This document shows positions 54,001-63,075 of a stretch of 64,000 bases of DNA, piece by piece; the first letter of the stretch is position 1; each line of letters begins with the position of its first letter. Origin of the DNA: Collybia mongolica (lineage: Eukaryota > Basidiomycota > Agaricomycetes > Agaricales > Clitocybaceae); the NCBI GenBank assembly GCA_013420905.1, contig JAAXNY010000011.1, positions 2,046,001-2,110,000 of the forward strand, in the 5' to 3' direction. The notes beneath the pieces are model-generated. The model was not told the DNA's origin and ran no database searches. It saw only the letters and a list, made by a program, of their open reading frames with translations. Made by a program: the position numbers and the translations under genes.

Positions 54001-55511
54001 TGATTTTTTCTGGAGACTTTGCACAGCTTGCTCCTGTTGGAGCTTCAGCACTATATCATGGATCAGTAGGAACATCAATTGATGCTTCACACTCTGCCAA
54101 TGGTCAAAAAGCAGCTATTGGGAAAGCTCTATGGCATCAAGTAACTACAGTTGTCATTCTAAAACAGAATATGAGACAGAAATCACAATCTGATAATGAT
54201 GCCAAATTGAGGACTGCCTTAGAGAACATGCGATATGGTGCATGTAAACCAGAAGACATAATTTTTCTGAGGTCAAGAATTGCAGGAAAGCGACCTGGCC
54301 AACCAAAACTTACTGATTCTAAATTCAGAAATGTTTCAGTAATTACTGCACTAAATGTTCAAAAAGATCGTATAAATGAACTTGGATCAGAGAGGTTTGC
54401 AAAGGAAACAGGGCAAGAGCTCACCAATTTCTATTCTATTGATCAATATGGTGCAGAGGAAGACCCTTCAAAAGAAAAAAAGCACATGAAATGCAAAAGA
54501 AAACTTCACAGTGGGGAAATTAGTCCTGGTGTTAAAGACATTCTTTGGAACCTTAGACATAGTGCATCAGAGCATGTACCTGGGAAGCTTTCACTCTGTG
54601 TGGGTCTGCCAGTCATGATATGTAATAATGAAGCAACTGAACTCTGCATCACCAAAGGACAAGAAGGCCATATAATGGGTTGGCAATCAAAAATTGGTCC
54701 TAATAGCCAGCTTGTCCTTGACACACTCTTTGTAAAGCTTGATAAACCTGCCAAAAAAATTCAGCTTGAAGGACTACCAGAAAATGTTGTACCACTGACA
54801 AGAATTACTAAACAGATCCTGTGTACTACACCAAGTGGTTTACCTATCAAAATAAGTAGATCTCAGATTCCTGCACTGCCAAACTTTGCAATGACTGATT
54901 TTGCATCTCAGGGAAAAACACGTCTATTTAATGTTGTTGATCTAAGTAGCTGTCGTGATCATCAATCTTATTATACATGTTTATCAAGAAGTGCTACTTG
55001 TGAAGGAACAGTTATTGTCCAGGGCTTTGATGAACGAAAGATCACTAGTGGTATTAGTGGGTATCTCAGACAAGAGTTTCATGAACTGGAACTTCTGAAT
55101 GAAATTACTCTTCTGTTTTATGAAAACAAATTGCCCAAGGAAATTAATGGGAACCTACGCAATGCTATTATTAGACAGTACCAAGCATTTAAGGGCTCAG
55201 ATCATGTGCCATTTGGTGTTCCAGCACAAATCAAGTGGACATTATCTGATCCAATGCCATTACTTCCAATAATTACAGATAGCCCATGGCAGTTAATAAA
55301 AGAGAAGAGAGAAAACATCAATAATACTAGTGAAACAACTAAACAGGTTAACAAAAAGAAAGAACCTGCAGAAAATACTCAAATAGTTCAGAATTTTGTG
55401 ATTGCACAAGGATCCATTCCTATACCCATTGTCAATCATACAGCAGGTGTTAAGAGGAAACCAAGTGGGGATTTATCTTCTGACACACCTCCAAAAATGA
55501 AAAAAAGCTAA
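48069..55511 (+). CDS. Helitron 2 Rep/PIF1-helicase, intact 2,480-codon frame
   Basis: This intronless frame encodes a rolling-circle transposase-helicase. ATG 48069 gives a hydrophobic start (MKQLLLYSYFALCL), then a 9/11-residue repeat array (codons about 40-178). Cysteine pairs of a DUF6570-type region follow (ESGCAVCG, CNSCLRYLEKG), then the Helitron-like N domain. The nuclease HUH motif lies in QQGRLTLHLHILIW (histidines at about residues 1136 and 1138), and the paired tyrosines in YVSDYVTKP (about 1338 and 1342). The PIF1-type helicase has Walker A GGMGGTGKSQ (about 1862-1871), Walker B FLDEVSM (about 1945), GDFAQLAPV, KQNMRQ, TDFASQGKTR and YYTCLSRSA. All catalytic residues that I know are present with no stops, so it may be active. 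The frame ends at TAA 55509-55511, directly after an A7 run; the USP-like domain follows in another frame. It is paralogous to 13904-21370. Confidence 0.95.
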   Translation: MKQLLLYSYFALCLSTIYYYFRSLHLDYNQGVTNKVSNIDFIVKDLRVAPVVKDLRVAPIVKDLCVAPIVKDLRVAPVIKDLCVAPVVKDLRVAPIVIVKDLRVTPIVIVKDLHVACIVIVKDLRVAPIVIVKDLRVAPIVIVKDLRVACIVIVKDLCVTPIAKVPCVTSIVKDIHVTSNDQNVCIISDTSLKYVSLYAIDSAKSQANYQHITRDDSSNITVLSFSGLLQAHDTQKPILVNNYPIRVYDFPFIEYISKTMQLLTSHSILSYHCTFAGNGKHTCQKLAIQMAQGILFRHDYSNLLRLALPRTSYQYSSHLVALSFPLHNCLIKEIFILSIQAGLNIKTSIFSISAWYGDSVNHLNFSDPLISVYSVFKLYLFGFTHTSSPILNLLAGGAQKCQLSYEMLKPYHISGLNAAPDTNNAEYIYIAHLSYQDAVEMVKTSSKLIVCRIPLPNISDNLTLSQAKAIAKSHGIFTAYHAPLTLLIKSIQTHQCSQHCFDNVFIFRLKSVVATSTGQVYSWEKGLNKVKQRKRQAKTKQVCTKREGNDSYKKARSAQNKKAYKTKCNQFPPAPPSNRLLQNIITGFCKDTDPKNFEESGCAVCGCLTPLKSLHHIDTVKCSLDPLVREGITCIERKSHLDELANIPGPILDPDCHSICNSCLRYLEKGNCPSMALANGLWLGKVPQELAKLTFVEKILISRIRHNRCIIRIASGRYKMAANAISFQNPIPQISDVLPPPLEELDQVLACIFTGPCQPTEKDIKRTPLLVRRNEVAKALRWLQLNHADYQDTVISEENLQKYPLYDTPVVIDYRQSVINKNTEAMSVHDNDEEEGVEEGDCPFVVHGINGDEFSNMSLNTIKAKAMEHLMSNGKIMFAGHAPHPESIYHNPQLFPSMMPWLFPYGRGGICNDLHLGSMSSMMHKRHLLMYHDKRFQTDPGFSLIALNHEQIQESTTAGYLTANKARFPEIADGLYNIDLNVLADISRCLKEDIRVKAETEAEKLCFKLMSDLDLVGGHVKGSLASKKYMRNEIWSLISHIGAPSWFITLSPADSKHPICLYFADTNEQFSPEVKLPDEAFRLVANNPIAAARFFNFMCEAFIKNILGVGQKHQGIFGETSAYYGTVEQQGRLTLHLHILIWLKNALSPQEVRDRIMDQSSEFQKLMVEYLESVCKGEFFNGQLATVNQWVKEAQNNDPDYQDPTKVLPNPPPPPCLDKACESCKNCKNLTEWWTRFKLTVDDLLLRSNLHNCRMTIKDKNGNDLKKGCQNKKGRCRARFPREIVEHTLVDPLSGALKIKKGESWLNTFTPLITYVFRCNTDTTSLLSGTAIKAIVAYVSDYVTKPGLTTYSMFDTIKQVFDRNSELLSGSDCRNTAKSLMTKIVNALTAKMEIGSPMASMYLLGHPDHYTGHKFVLFYWRSYVHEVQSAWEKQSNQSEEDLAQTNKTAKLVVKKNLGKLVGLSHVQDYMFRPHVYEHLCLYDWVRQAIKAPCSKCECEKYDINADDLDDESTLDEPDASVTYDTSQKSKKLKHSADDDDYQPETDDESIDSYDSDIQEFHQHDFLAGHPQVKTHKVKCIPDDSIVLNILGGTLPRCDQGDREYYCMTMLTLFKPWRTGRELKELDYTWDETFVKSTFSSRQKELMSNFNLQYECNDARDDYSAKLKTQKMEDGFFPSWASQDTLKELDRNILADYYDDEYYSENTATEEHAYLHPNSAHLNKLRQMNDIETIVKNAGWLDKCLDKVTAINPKGFLPNIQIPGSQWSGIVKAAKDAVLLERAKNLPTNQQISQNYMESCNEVVVDDISYLCKNFKAKKATEQEIIDKTINKFKLNTEQERAFCIVANHATASKPSQLKMYLGGMGGTGKSQVIKALIYLFAKQKESHRILILAPTGSAAALLNGSTYHSILGIQTQIKEESHQNGNMEIAQVKGKLDGVDYIFLDEVSMVSCKDLYTISAKLAKARNILNIPFGGLNMIFSGDFAQLAPVGASALYHGSVGTSIDASHSANGQKAAIGKALWHQVTTVVILKQNMRQKSQSDNDAKLRTALENMRYGACKPEDIIFLRSRIAGKRPGQPKLTDSKFRNVSVITALNVQKDRINELGSERFAKETGQELTNFYSIDQYGAEEDPSKEKKHMKCKRKLHSGEISPGVKDILWNLRHSASEHVPGKLSLCVGLPVMICNNEATELCITKGQEGHIMGWQSKIGPNSQLVLDTLFVKLDKPAKKIQLEGLPENVVPLTRITKQILCTTPSGLPIKISRSQIPALPNFAMTDFASQGKTRLFNVVDLSSCRDHQSYYTCLSRSATCEGTVIVQGFDERKITSGISGYLRQEFHELELLNEITLLFYENKLPKEINGNLRNAIIRQYQAFKGSDHVPFGVPAQIKWTLSDPMPLLPIITDSPWQLIKEKRENINNTSETTKQVNKKKEPAENTQIVQNFVIAQGSIPIPIVNHTAGVKRKPSGDLSSDTPPKMKKS
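48190..48600 (+). repeat. In-frame 27/33-bp minisatellite in Helitron 2
   Basis: About fourteen units encode variants of VKDLRVAPI (9 residues) or VIVKDLRVAPI (11 residues); the 33-bp units carry an extra GTCATC. Because all units are multiples of three, the array stays open in the coding frame and in other frames. Helitron 1 shows no such array. Confidence 0.92.
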
Positions 55512-56334
55512 ACTCACATTTGTACCATTGCAAAATTGCCCAGTTGGTTTGATTTGGGATGCACAAAATTTTAGTTGTGCCTATGATGCTATATTCTCAA
55601 TTCTTTGTGATGTTTGGATACAAGACTGCAAAAAGTGGACCAAATTGTTCTGTTGGATTAGCAAACCATTGGGGCAATTAGCATATAACTATAAAGAGGT
55701 GCTAAGAGGAAAAAGGACACTTGAAGCAGCCAGAAATGATGTAAGAAAAATGCTACATGCATCTGATGGTGAGATGTTCCCATATGGCCAGGTAGGTACC
55801 AATATAGCTGAACTTGCATACAAACTTATGCAAGGGACTCAGGCTTTATGTTATTCAAAGATTGAGTGCATAACTTGCCAATCATCATATATTCTGGAAC
55901 CTGCTCCTGATAATATGATGCATATTACACATAGCTCATTCAACAATATTAATGAATGGTTCCAACATTGGCAGGAAAAGAGTATATATTCATGCTCTGT
56001 ATGCAACTCCCAACAGAAGAAAGTCAGAAAATATATTACACCTCCCAAGTTATTGATGTTTAGCATGGACATTACTGGGATGGCAATCAGTAAAACAATT
56101 AGAGTAAAAGAAACTAGCCAAAAAGTAACTGTCCTTCCTCTAAAAGGAGTGGTATATGTAGGTAATTCTCACTTTACATCATGCATTGTATCAGACAAGT
56201 ATGTTTGGTTCCATGATGGTATGACTACAAAGCGCCAATGTAAGAATGAAGGTCATATAACTGACTTTACAGACAAAAAGCTTATGACACATGAAAATAG
56301 TCATGCAGTCTTGGCTATTTATGCCAAAAAATAG
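55512..56334 (+). CDS. Helitron 2 USP-like cysteine-protease domain, separate frame
   Basis: This frame is open from just after the Rep/helicase stop and reads TFVPLQNCPVGLIWDAQ, then NFSCAYDAIFSILCDVW, two CxxC pairs (ECITCQS and YSCSVCNS), PKLLMFSMDITG, and VGNSHFTSCIV with VWFHDGMTT, ending LAIYAKK at 56334. A Cys box, two CxxC finger pairs and a late His box followed by W.HDG is the order of ubiquitin-specific proteases (peptidase C19). The first roughly 260 codons match the C-terminus of the Helitron 1 protein, where the domain is fused in frame. No own ATG is near the start, so expression probably depends on frameshifting, slippage, or a lost base at 55500-55506. Protease activity is inferred. 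Confidence 0.7.
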
Positions 56335-56756
56335 TGGAGACTGATGCTATTCAAGTAAGTAAATAGAATAATGCAAAAATATAAAGTAAACATAAGGACT
56401 CGTATCTGCCAGTAATGGCCCTCTACCTCAAGTTTCCTTGTTGAGCATAATATTCCCACGGTCCATTTTGAGCGAAATATCAGAAATGTCCAGATTCAGC
56501 TAGTTTTGAAGGTCTGTATTATGCCAGGGGTGAACAAACATCTTATAACAACAATGACCCTGACCAAACATGACCCTTGTGGGAAATTGGAATAATCAAC
56601 AACTACTACTATATTTACCTGAAATACAAAGAGGATTGATTTCTCTATTTGTTGACACATGTCACATGATCTATTCCACCACATAAGTATACCAAATACA
56701 TGACAACTATCTGAATGCTTATTTAGTGTCTATGATCCTGGGAAAAGCTAGTTCTG
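56335..56756. other. Helitron 2 3' flank, no gene
   Basis: The stretch is AT-rich. An 18-bp word at about 56384-56401 (GTAAACATAAGGACTCGT) is the exact inverse of a word at about 56837-56854 in repeat Y. A hairpin plus CTRR Helitron end could not be located. Confidence 0.45.
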
Positions 56757-57065
56757 ATGGTTTTTGTGTTTTCTCCATAGCCAGGCAAGCTATGGCATTG
56801 GATTTTGTGTACAGGCATTGCTTGTTCACTTTGTTACGAGTCCTTATGTTTACATAAGTAACTCGTTCATCATCCTGGGTTTCCAGGGAAAATTTCAGCA
56901 TACCCAACAAGATCCAGTGTTGCTTTTCCCACAGTTAGTAAGTTTGAAGTGTTCCGAGATTTCATCAGAACATGATCAGTAAACATTTTGAAGTACATCA
57001 GTAAGACTTTGTAGTTGTGGAAATATTTTTCCAACTGTGGGAATCAAAATTAGCCAACATGTGGA
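56757..57065. repeat. Dispersed repeat Y, copy 2
   Basis: This matches 29757-30060 over most of its length, including ACGAGTCCTTATGTTTACAT and the following 180 bp. In this copy it precedes repeat X, whereas at 28-30 kb it follows X. Confidence 0.75.
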
Positions 57066-57178
57066 TTTCGAGCAAAAACGGCAACTGCTCACATAAGTTG
57101 CATTTAATAATATAAATTTGAGTTAATTGGTCTTTTTCTTGGGATATCTCAAGAATTAATTAATAACTGTCCACTGCA

Positions 57179-57248
57179 TAATCATGCTTACATTTGTCAA
57201 CTACACTGTTAGAGTTAACAGTGTAGTTGACAAACGTAAGCACAATTA
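57179..57248. repeat. Hairpin foldback element, copy 3
   Basis: Arms of 33 bp with a 4-bp GAGT loop match copies 1 and 2, but with three arm mismatches. Sites that are CpG in the other copies are TG or CA here (TACACTG versus TACGCTG), so this copy looks older. Confidence 0.88.
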
Positions 57249-57279
57249 CAAGAGGCTTGTTCTGTTTTGGGTCAAACTT

Positions 57280-57780
57280 TTCCCACAATACAAAACATTG
57301 CATATCTCAACAATGACAAGACCTATGGATGCAATTTAAATTGCTACTAGCTACTAGACATGGTGAGGGGCTACCCAATGTAGATATTTATATGTATTTG
57401 TATTTGTTTGTACACCTTCAAACATCCACAATATACACAATATAGATGATACTTATCTCAGCAAATACAAAGCTGATGGACATGCTACTACTACATATTG
57501 TAAAGGAATACATTATATGTATGTTTATATGTATTTGTAGTTGCTTGTACCCTTCCAAATCACATTATCTTTTTACTACATATTACAAATGAATATGATC
57601 TGTATATTACTTTGCCAACATCTGGCCAAACAAACAATATTAATGAAGTTCCCACAATATAGATGATGCATATCTCAGCAAATACAAGGCTAACAGACAC
57701 AATTGAAATTGCTACTACTCCTAGACCTATGGAGGGGGTACACCAGGAACTGTATATTTATATTTGTTTGTACCTTTCCA
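57280..57780. repeat. Dispersed repeat X, copy 2
   Basis: Three degenerate units start near 57285, 57425 and 57650, each with a CACAATAT word, ATCTCAGCAAATACAA or a variant, and TTTGTACCTTCCAAAT or a variant. They match 28660-29100. Confidence 0.7.
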
Positions 57781-58127
57781 AATTTGATTATAACCTCTTG
57801 TTATATCTATTTTAACATCACATTTATATATTACTTGGCCATAAGCATAGCCAAACAAGTCAATGTGGACACTCCTGTAATCTATAATGCTCAATATCTT
57901 GACAATAGCTAGCTATATGAGTATAGTTAAATATAGTGTGTGATAACACAATAAAAAACACTTAACAGGCATATGTACATTTGTTTGAACTTTGTCTTTG
58001 ATGATGATATTTCTATTTTTAGCATATCTGATAAGTTCTTGATTAATCCAGGATGCAAGGCTAGAAATAAATTGTCAAATGTTGAATAGTTGATATACAT
58101 TTCAATACTGTGGAAACTTGGTTCTAT
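57781..58127. other. AT-rich DNA, no gene recognised
   Basis: No coding exon or clear repeat unit was found between repeat X and the 11-bp-periodic repeat. Confidence 0.5.
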
Positions 58128-58436
58128 TATAGAGGTCTTTATACTAAGCCACATAACCCATGTGGACTCCATGCAGACACACACACTCATTTGGCAGGAC
58201 ACTCAGCCAAGTGACAATCCATGTCCATGCCAAGTCCACATCAATCCATGTAATTTTACGTGGACACATGGACATGCACGGACAGCTGTACTTTACACTC
58301 CTCCACATGTCCTTGCGGACTCCGCATGGACTCTGTATGGACTCCGCAAGGACAGCACAAAGTCCACATGGACTCTGCACGGACTCCGCGCAGACTCACT
58401 TACTTTCATCTATTATAAAGTACTTACTCTTTTACT
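58128..58436. repeat. Dispersed 11-bp-periodic repeat, copy 2 (left part)
   Basis: The right half (58285-58436) is the inverse of 4868-5092, and the left half (58128-58300) is the inverse of 63610-63810. Units resemble GGACTCCGCAT at 11-bp spacing. The repeat is interrupted at 58436 by the hAT element and resumes after 62283 with TACTAACAACCTATATAATT. Confidence 0.85.
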
Positions 58437-61400
58437 TAGTGTTTGAGAGTCCAGTTTGGTCCGGTTTTTTAGGATAATCTCAAGTCAACCGATACTGCAA
58501 CCAGTCCTATATAACCACGAGATGCCACGAAAACCGGACCGGACCAACATCAACCAGTTGATATTGGTTCAGTTAAAGCCATAAAACCGGTTAACGGCAG
58601 TCCCAACCAAGACCAGTTCACAACCAGTTTGGACCAGTCAAATGTCCAGTTGAGACCGGTTAGCATTCGACAAACAGGTTAATCTAATCAACTACGAAGG
58701 CTACATCAAGTTCATCCTCAAGGTTGTCGGCCATGAGCATGTCTTGATACAGGTCCGTGTCAACCTCTTCAACAAGTCCAGAGTTCCAAGCTGCAAGATC
58801 GGCAATGTTTTGACGCCATGCGAATTTCATGAGCTGCAACTCTTCAAACCTCTTTGCACCCAAACGCGCGCGTCAATCATCAGCAACTTGTTTGCTGGAA
58901 GAGAACAGCCTCTCGCAAGGGACAGAGGATGCCCGTGCAGGAAGGATATTGATTGCAATCCGAGCAAGTGTTGGATAGATGTCACAATGATCCTGCCACC
59001 ATGTGACAACGTCAGTATCCTTTGAGACATCAGCTGGCATGTCCTTCAGGTATCACCGTAATTCAGGTTGCCAGCCTTCTTCGTCATCCTTCGTTACAAG
59101 TGAAAGGCGATGCCGATCGTATTTGGACAAGATGGATCCGTCGTGGGCAGTGGTAGGAGTTACACTGTTGGGTGTAGTTACTGGAATTGGCTCCGTCCTT
59201 GGCCGACTCTTCCAATACTCCTCCATCTACCACGAACTGGGGAGTGAGCACTTGAACCAGCCAGATAGACATTACTGACCTTATCCTTGAGGACCTTCTC
59301 CCCCTCGTCTTGCCAATTCTTTGCATGTCTGTTACCGGCAGCCCGTTCTTCCTCTTGTTCCTTCGCTCCACCCCAAGCCAGCCCGATATACGCAAGCTTG
59401 TAGTACAGGTGAAGAGCTATAGGTCGTGTTTTTGAGCCTGAATGCAATGGAAGTGATTCCGAACTTACCCAAGGCAAGAAGAAAACTCGGCTTCCTGTCG
59501 AAGCGGGAGTAGTACTTCTGAAGCTTCTCCAGGCCGTCGTCGATCGCATCCCTGTATTTGGCAAAGCAAACGTGGTCGCGTTTCGCCTCCCATGCAGTTT
59601 GCAGTTCTTCAATTGTGGGGAGGGCACGCCAGAGTGTTGGGAGTCGTTTGGATGAGAAATGGTGTTGTACCTTCTTAGAATCCTAGCACATCGTGTAAGC
59701 GCAGCCACACAGCATAGTGACCGGTACAAATGAAGACGACATACCGTCAGGATATCTTTTACATCCCTCACTCGCTCCCAATCGTCATCTGACAGCTGAA
59801 ATGCACTCCATGGGATCTTTTTCGCGATTTGGCCATTGGTGCGAACTGTGGTAATCGGCCCAAACAAAGCATCGGCCGAGACGAGGAAAAGATTGATGGG
59901 CTTGAAACGTTGATGTCAATACGTATCCCCAAAGGTGCAGAGACAGCTCACCTGGCGTAGGCGATAGGAATGCTCTAGCATACCGTGAGCCGTACCCCAT
60001 CTAATGTTGCTGTGGAGGGGGATTTTGAGGGGTTCGTTGATCTTGCACTGAATTTGCAAGTTCTCGAAATATTCAATACGTTGACTGGAGGCCTGAATCT
60101 ATTAACAAGGGTAAGCGTTGAACCGAATCATAACCAATATGGAACGCACCTTGATAGCGATTGTTCGAACGGCTGCAATCACATCAAGTGATCCGCCAAG
60201 GACACGGTTACCAGGTAAGTCCGGATCATATTCCCAGATTGCCGTTTGATTCTCCACCGCGGCTAGTTTCGTAATATGGCCCATCACAGCCACGTTCGCG
60301 AGGTTCACCACATGTTCAAGGCAGCTGACATGATCATCAGGTATGTTGTGCTTGAAATAGGAATAGAAAAACTTACGGTAATTGGTTTTCACCAGCATCC
60401 CAATGCTCGTATCCTCGCGTATCATGGATGGTCTCAATGGTGGCACAGCTGGTGTTATTGTTGGAAGTGTTGTCCAATGTTACGGTGAATAGCTGTGCGT
60501 GTTTCAGTTATCTTATCAAATAGTAATCTAATCATCAATCACCTTCGACTTATCTGGGGTTGTGATACCCACGCGGTCACACAACCCAACAAAGTACCGC
60601 CCAAGGTTCAAACCACTGTGATCTCCTGAAATACCCTGAAATCCGACAACCTCCGACCGCAAACACCATTTCTGCTCTTTTACCTCGATCCAGTGCGCCG
60701 TCATTCCTAGAAACGATCCCTTTGTATTGTCGGCCGTCCATCCGTCGGCGGTGGTTGAGACTTTCCCTGGCGCTGCCTGTTGAGGGTTTGGTGAGTACGA
60801 GATGGACTACAATGGTGTACAACTGACAAGAATATCCTTTTTCAAACCTTGCAGCCATTCGACGCACTCATTGTGGAGGTGCACCTTCACATCATATGTG
60901 CTCGGCAGATCTGGACAGGTTGCTCGTGGCCTCATCGCAACAAGGCAGTTCCGAAACAATGCCTTGTCGGCCACTGCCAGCGCCTAACAACGAGGTTAGT
61001 GTTACCTCTTGTTCTGTTTTGTAAAGCTTACCTGGTCATCACAGGCGATAAACTTCGTGACGGCATGCAATACACCCTCGTGCGTGAACTCCCTTGGTCC
61101 CTGCACCTTTTCGACAACCCCATCAAGTTTCGCTTGAATCTTTCCCTTTGGGTTGTTCTTCTTTCGCTGCATTTCGTTCCAGATCGGTCGAGGGATAGCG
61201 AAGTGATTTTCGGGTATGTTTTTATCCTTGCAAAGCTCTTGGTAACGCTCATAGTGCTGGCAGATATGCAATTGACAGGTCGAGTTTCCAACAGTGTAGA
61301 AAGTTTTTCGGAGCCCTCCTTTCTTCAGAACCTGTCCGTCAACCCTATGATGTTGTAAGTATCCTTGTCATATTCTCTCCGTTGCAGAAAACTAAGGCTT

Positions 61401-62275
61401 ACTTGCACAGCATGCACCATCTTCCTTGAACAGTCTCAGTCTTGCTTCCCTTCTTGAACGTGACAACAACGATGTCTGAAAAGATTGTCAAGAGGTCCTT
61501 TGTGCTATCCTTTCTCACATTCTTCATTGACCCTATCTCGATCTCATGCTGCTTGTCCCCATTGTTTTCCTGCCATTGGTGAGTATTGATTTTAGTGGTC
61601 ATGAACATATGAATGCACCTCATCACTTTCTTCTTCACTGGGTTGGCCACCAACAGGAACACTATCATCATCGACTACCTCAATCTCCGACTCCTGGCTC
61701 TCAACAACTTCCTCATCAGGCTCTAGTGAAGGTTTTATCCGTTTACGACAATGGGTCTTTGGTACCTCTTCATCAGAACTGTCGCCATCATCTTCGGTTT
61801 CATCAGGGGCGTGCCGCTTGTGGCTACCTGCTTTTGGAGCTTGTGCCTTGGTTTTCCCCTTGTTGGACCTCGTGGCAGGTTCTTTCCTCGTTTTGGCCTT
61901 GGGCTTCGCCATGTTGAGAGAGTGAGTATGCTGCAGATGCACGTGTGTGCCAGCAGCATTGTTTGTTCATATAATATCTGTGATCTCATGCCCCATTGCT
62001 TGGTTATGAATTCCGCAAGTTTCAGTCTTTTGTGTATCTGCATCAACATATATATGTAACTGTGCGACAACTACTGAATGGATCGTAGCAGTGGTCTGAA
62101 CCAGTCATAACCGGTATGTTTCCGGTTAATATATTAGCTTGAGATTGTGTAACTGGCAACCGACAAACTGTCGATCCTACCATAACTGCAACTGACAGTC
62201 CGGTTGATGTCAGTTGCAGTTCGGTTCGGTCAACGGTTATTTTTCGGTCATATGGACCGAACTCTCAAACACTAC
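58437..62275 (-). mobile_element. hAT-family DNA transposon, full length
   Basis: The element begins TAGTGTTTGAGAGT and ends with its inverse. It is flanked by an exact 8-bp duplication CTTTTACT at 58429-58436 and 62276-62283, the hAT hallmark. Both subterminal regions are rich in ACCGGTT, AACCAGT and GGACCAGT words, likely transposase binding sites. The host site is a copy of the 11-bp-periodic repeat; removing the element and one duplication restores a sequence matching the 4.9-kb copy. It encodes one transposase on the minus strand. Confidence 0.95.
58684..61912 (-). pseudogene. hAT transposase, one in-frame TGA in the C-terminal domain
   Basis: The ATG at 61912 opens a basic then acidic N-terminus (MAKPKAKTRKEPATRSNKG). 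A BED-like zinc finger follows, split by an intron (GRWCMLCK, then GNSTCQLHICQHYERY). The catalytic domain shows KVSTTADGWTADNTKGSF, SGDHSGLNLGRYFVGLCDRV, TLDNTSNNNT, CLEHVVNLANVAVMGHI and EPLKIPLHSNIRWGTAH. Near the end are FSSKRLPTLWRALPTIEEL and the dimerisation domain VVTWWQDHCDIYPTLARIA with RASSVPCERLFSSSK. The protein ends LDVAFVVD at 58684. About ten short introns are inferred. A TGA at 59053-59055 lies between GWQPELR and YLKDMPADV, where a second arginine (CGA) is expected. A stop there removes the dimerisation domain, so this copy is probably inactive. Confidence 0.87.
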
Positions 62276-62312
62276 TTTTACTTACTAACAACCTATATAA
62301 TTAATAGGATAT
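62276..62312. repeat. Right remainder of 11-bp-periodic repeat copy 2
   Basis: This short AT-rich piece continues the repeat interrupted by the hAT insertion and matches the inverse of 4868-4890 (CTATATAATT). It includes the second 8-bp target duplication. Confidence 0.75.
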
Positions 62313-62349
62313 AATATGTATTATTACTAAATATGATACATATATGATA

Positions 62350-63025
62350 AGATAATTATATAGGCGGGGGCCCCTGCCCCCACCCCCCTGTTGTCCTCAT
62401 CGGCCCCTGCAACATTGTCAGCAGCCTGGGCTTCAGCAGCGATGGCACTGGCCGCCCTACTTGCCGCTGTCCCCATCCTCACTGCCGCTGCCATCCTCAT
62501 GGTTGTGGTGGTTATCTTTGTTGTAGTTGTCATTGTCGTTGTCACACTGTTGTTGGTGCTGCCACTGCCACTGCTGTTGCTGTCATTGCTGCAGGCCTCG
62601 TTGGCACTGTTGCTGCTGTTGCTGTTGCTGTCTTCATTGTTGCCATTGTTGTTGTTGTTGCTGCCTTCCTCACTATTGCTGTTGGTGGCTGTATCCTTCG
62701 TCTCGAGTTCCTGAAGTGGGGGGGAGGGGGACGTGCTGCGTGGTGAGCATGTGGGTGAGTGGCAGTGTACGACTCACCTGGTTCTGCCCCTCAGGGCGCC
62801 CTTTTCTCATTGTCCCCTCATTCCGCATCCGTTTCTATCCTTCTCCCCACACTGTCTTGTGCATCATCATGTTGACATTGGTTGGCATTCAATGCATTGG
62901 TGTTGATGGCATGGGTGCGTTGGTGTTGGTGTTGGCGTTGGTGGTTTTGGCGGACATCATTGATGTGGTTGAAAAGAACCAACGAAGACGTGGTAATGGT
63001 AATGTGACCATTGCATGTGCCTCGT
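62350..63025. repeat. Trinucleotide-rich low-complexity region
   Basis: The plus strand is rich in TTG, CTG and GTT triplets (GTTGCTGTTGCTG). Read on the minus strand this gives runs of asparagine, serine and alanine; read on the plus strand it gives valine/leucine or cysteine runs. Long frames here reflect the repeats. I see no conserved domain. Confidence 0.7.
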
Positions 63026-63075
63026 AATCATGTGACCTAAGTCCATTGACTTGAGGCCAGTGAGCCAGTAGCTAG

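Noticed and set aside
62391..63027. Long open frames rich in valine/leucine or cysteine
   Set aside because: They follow from TTG/CTG triplet repeats and show no conserved domain, start context or splice pattern.
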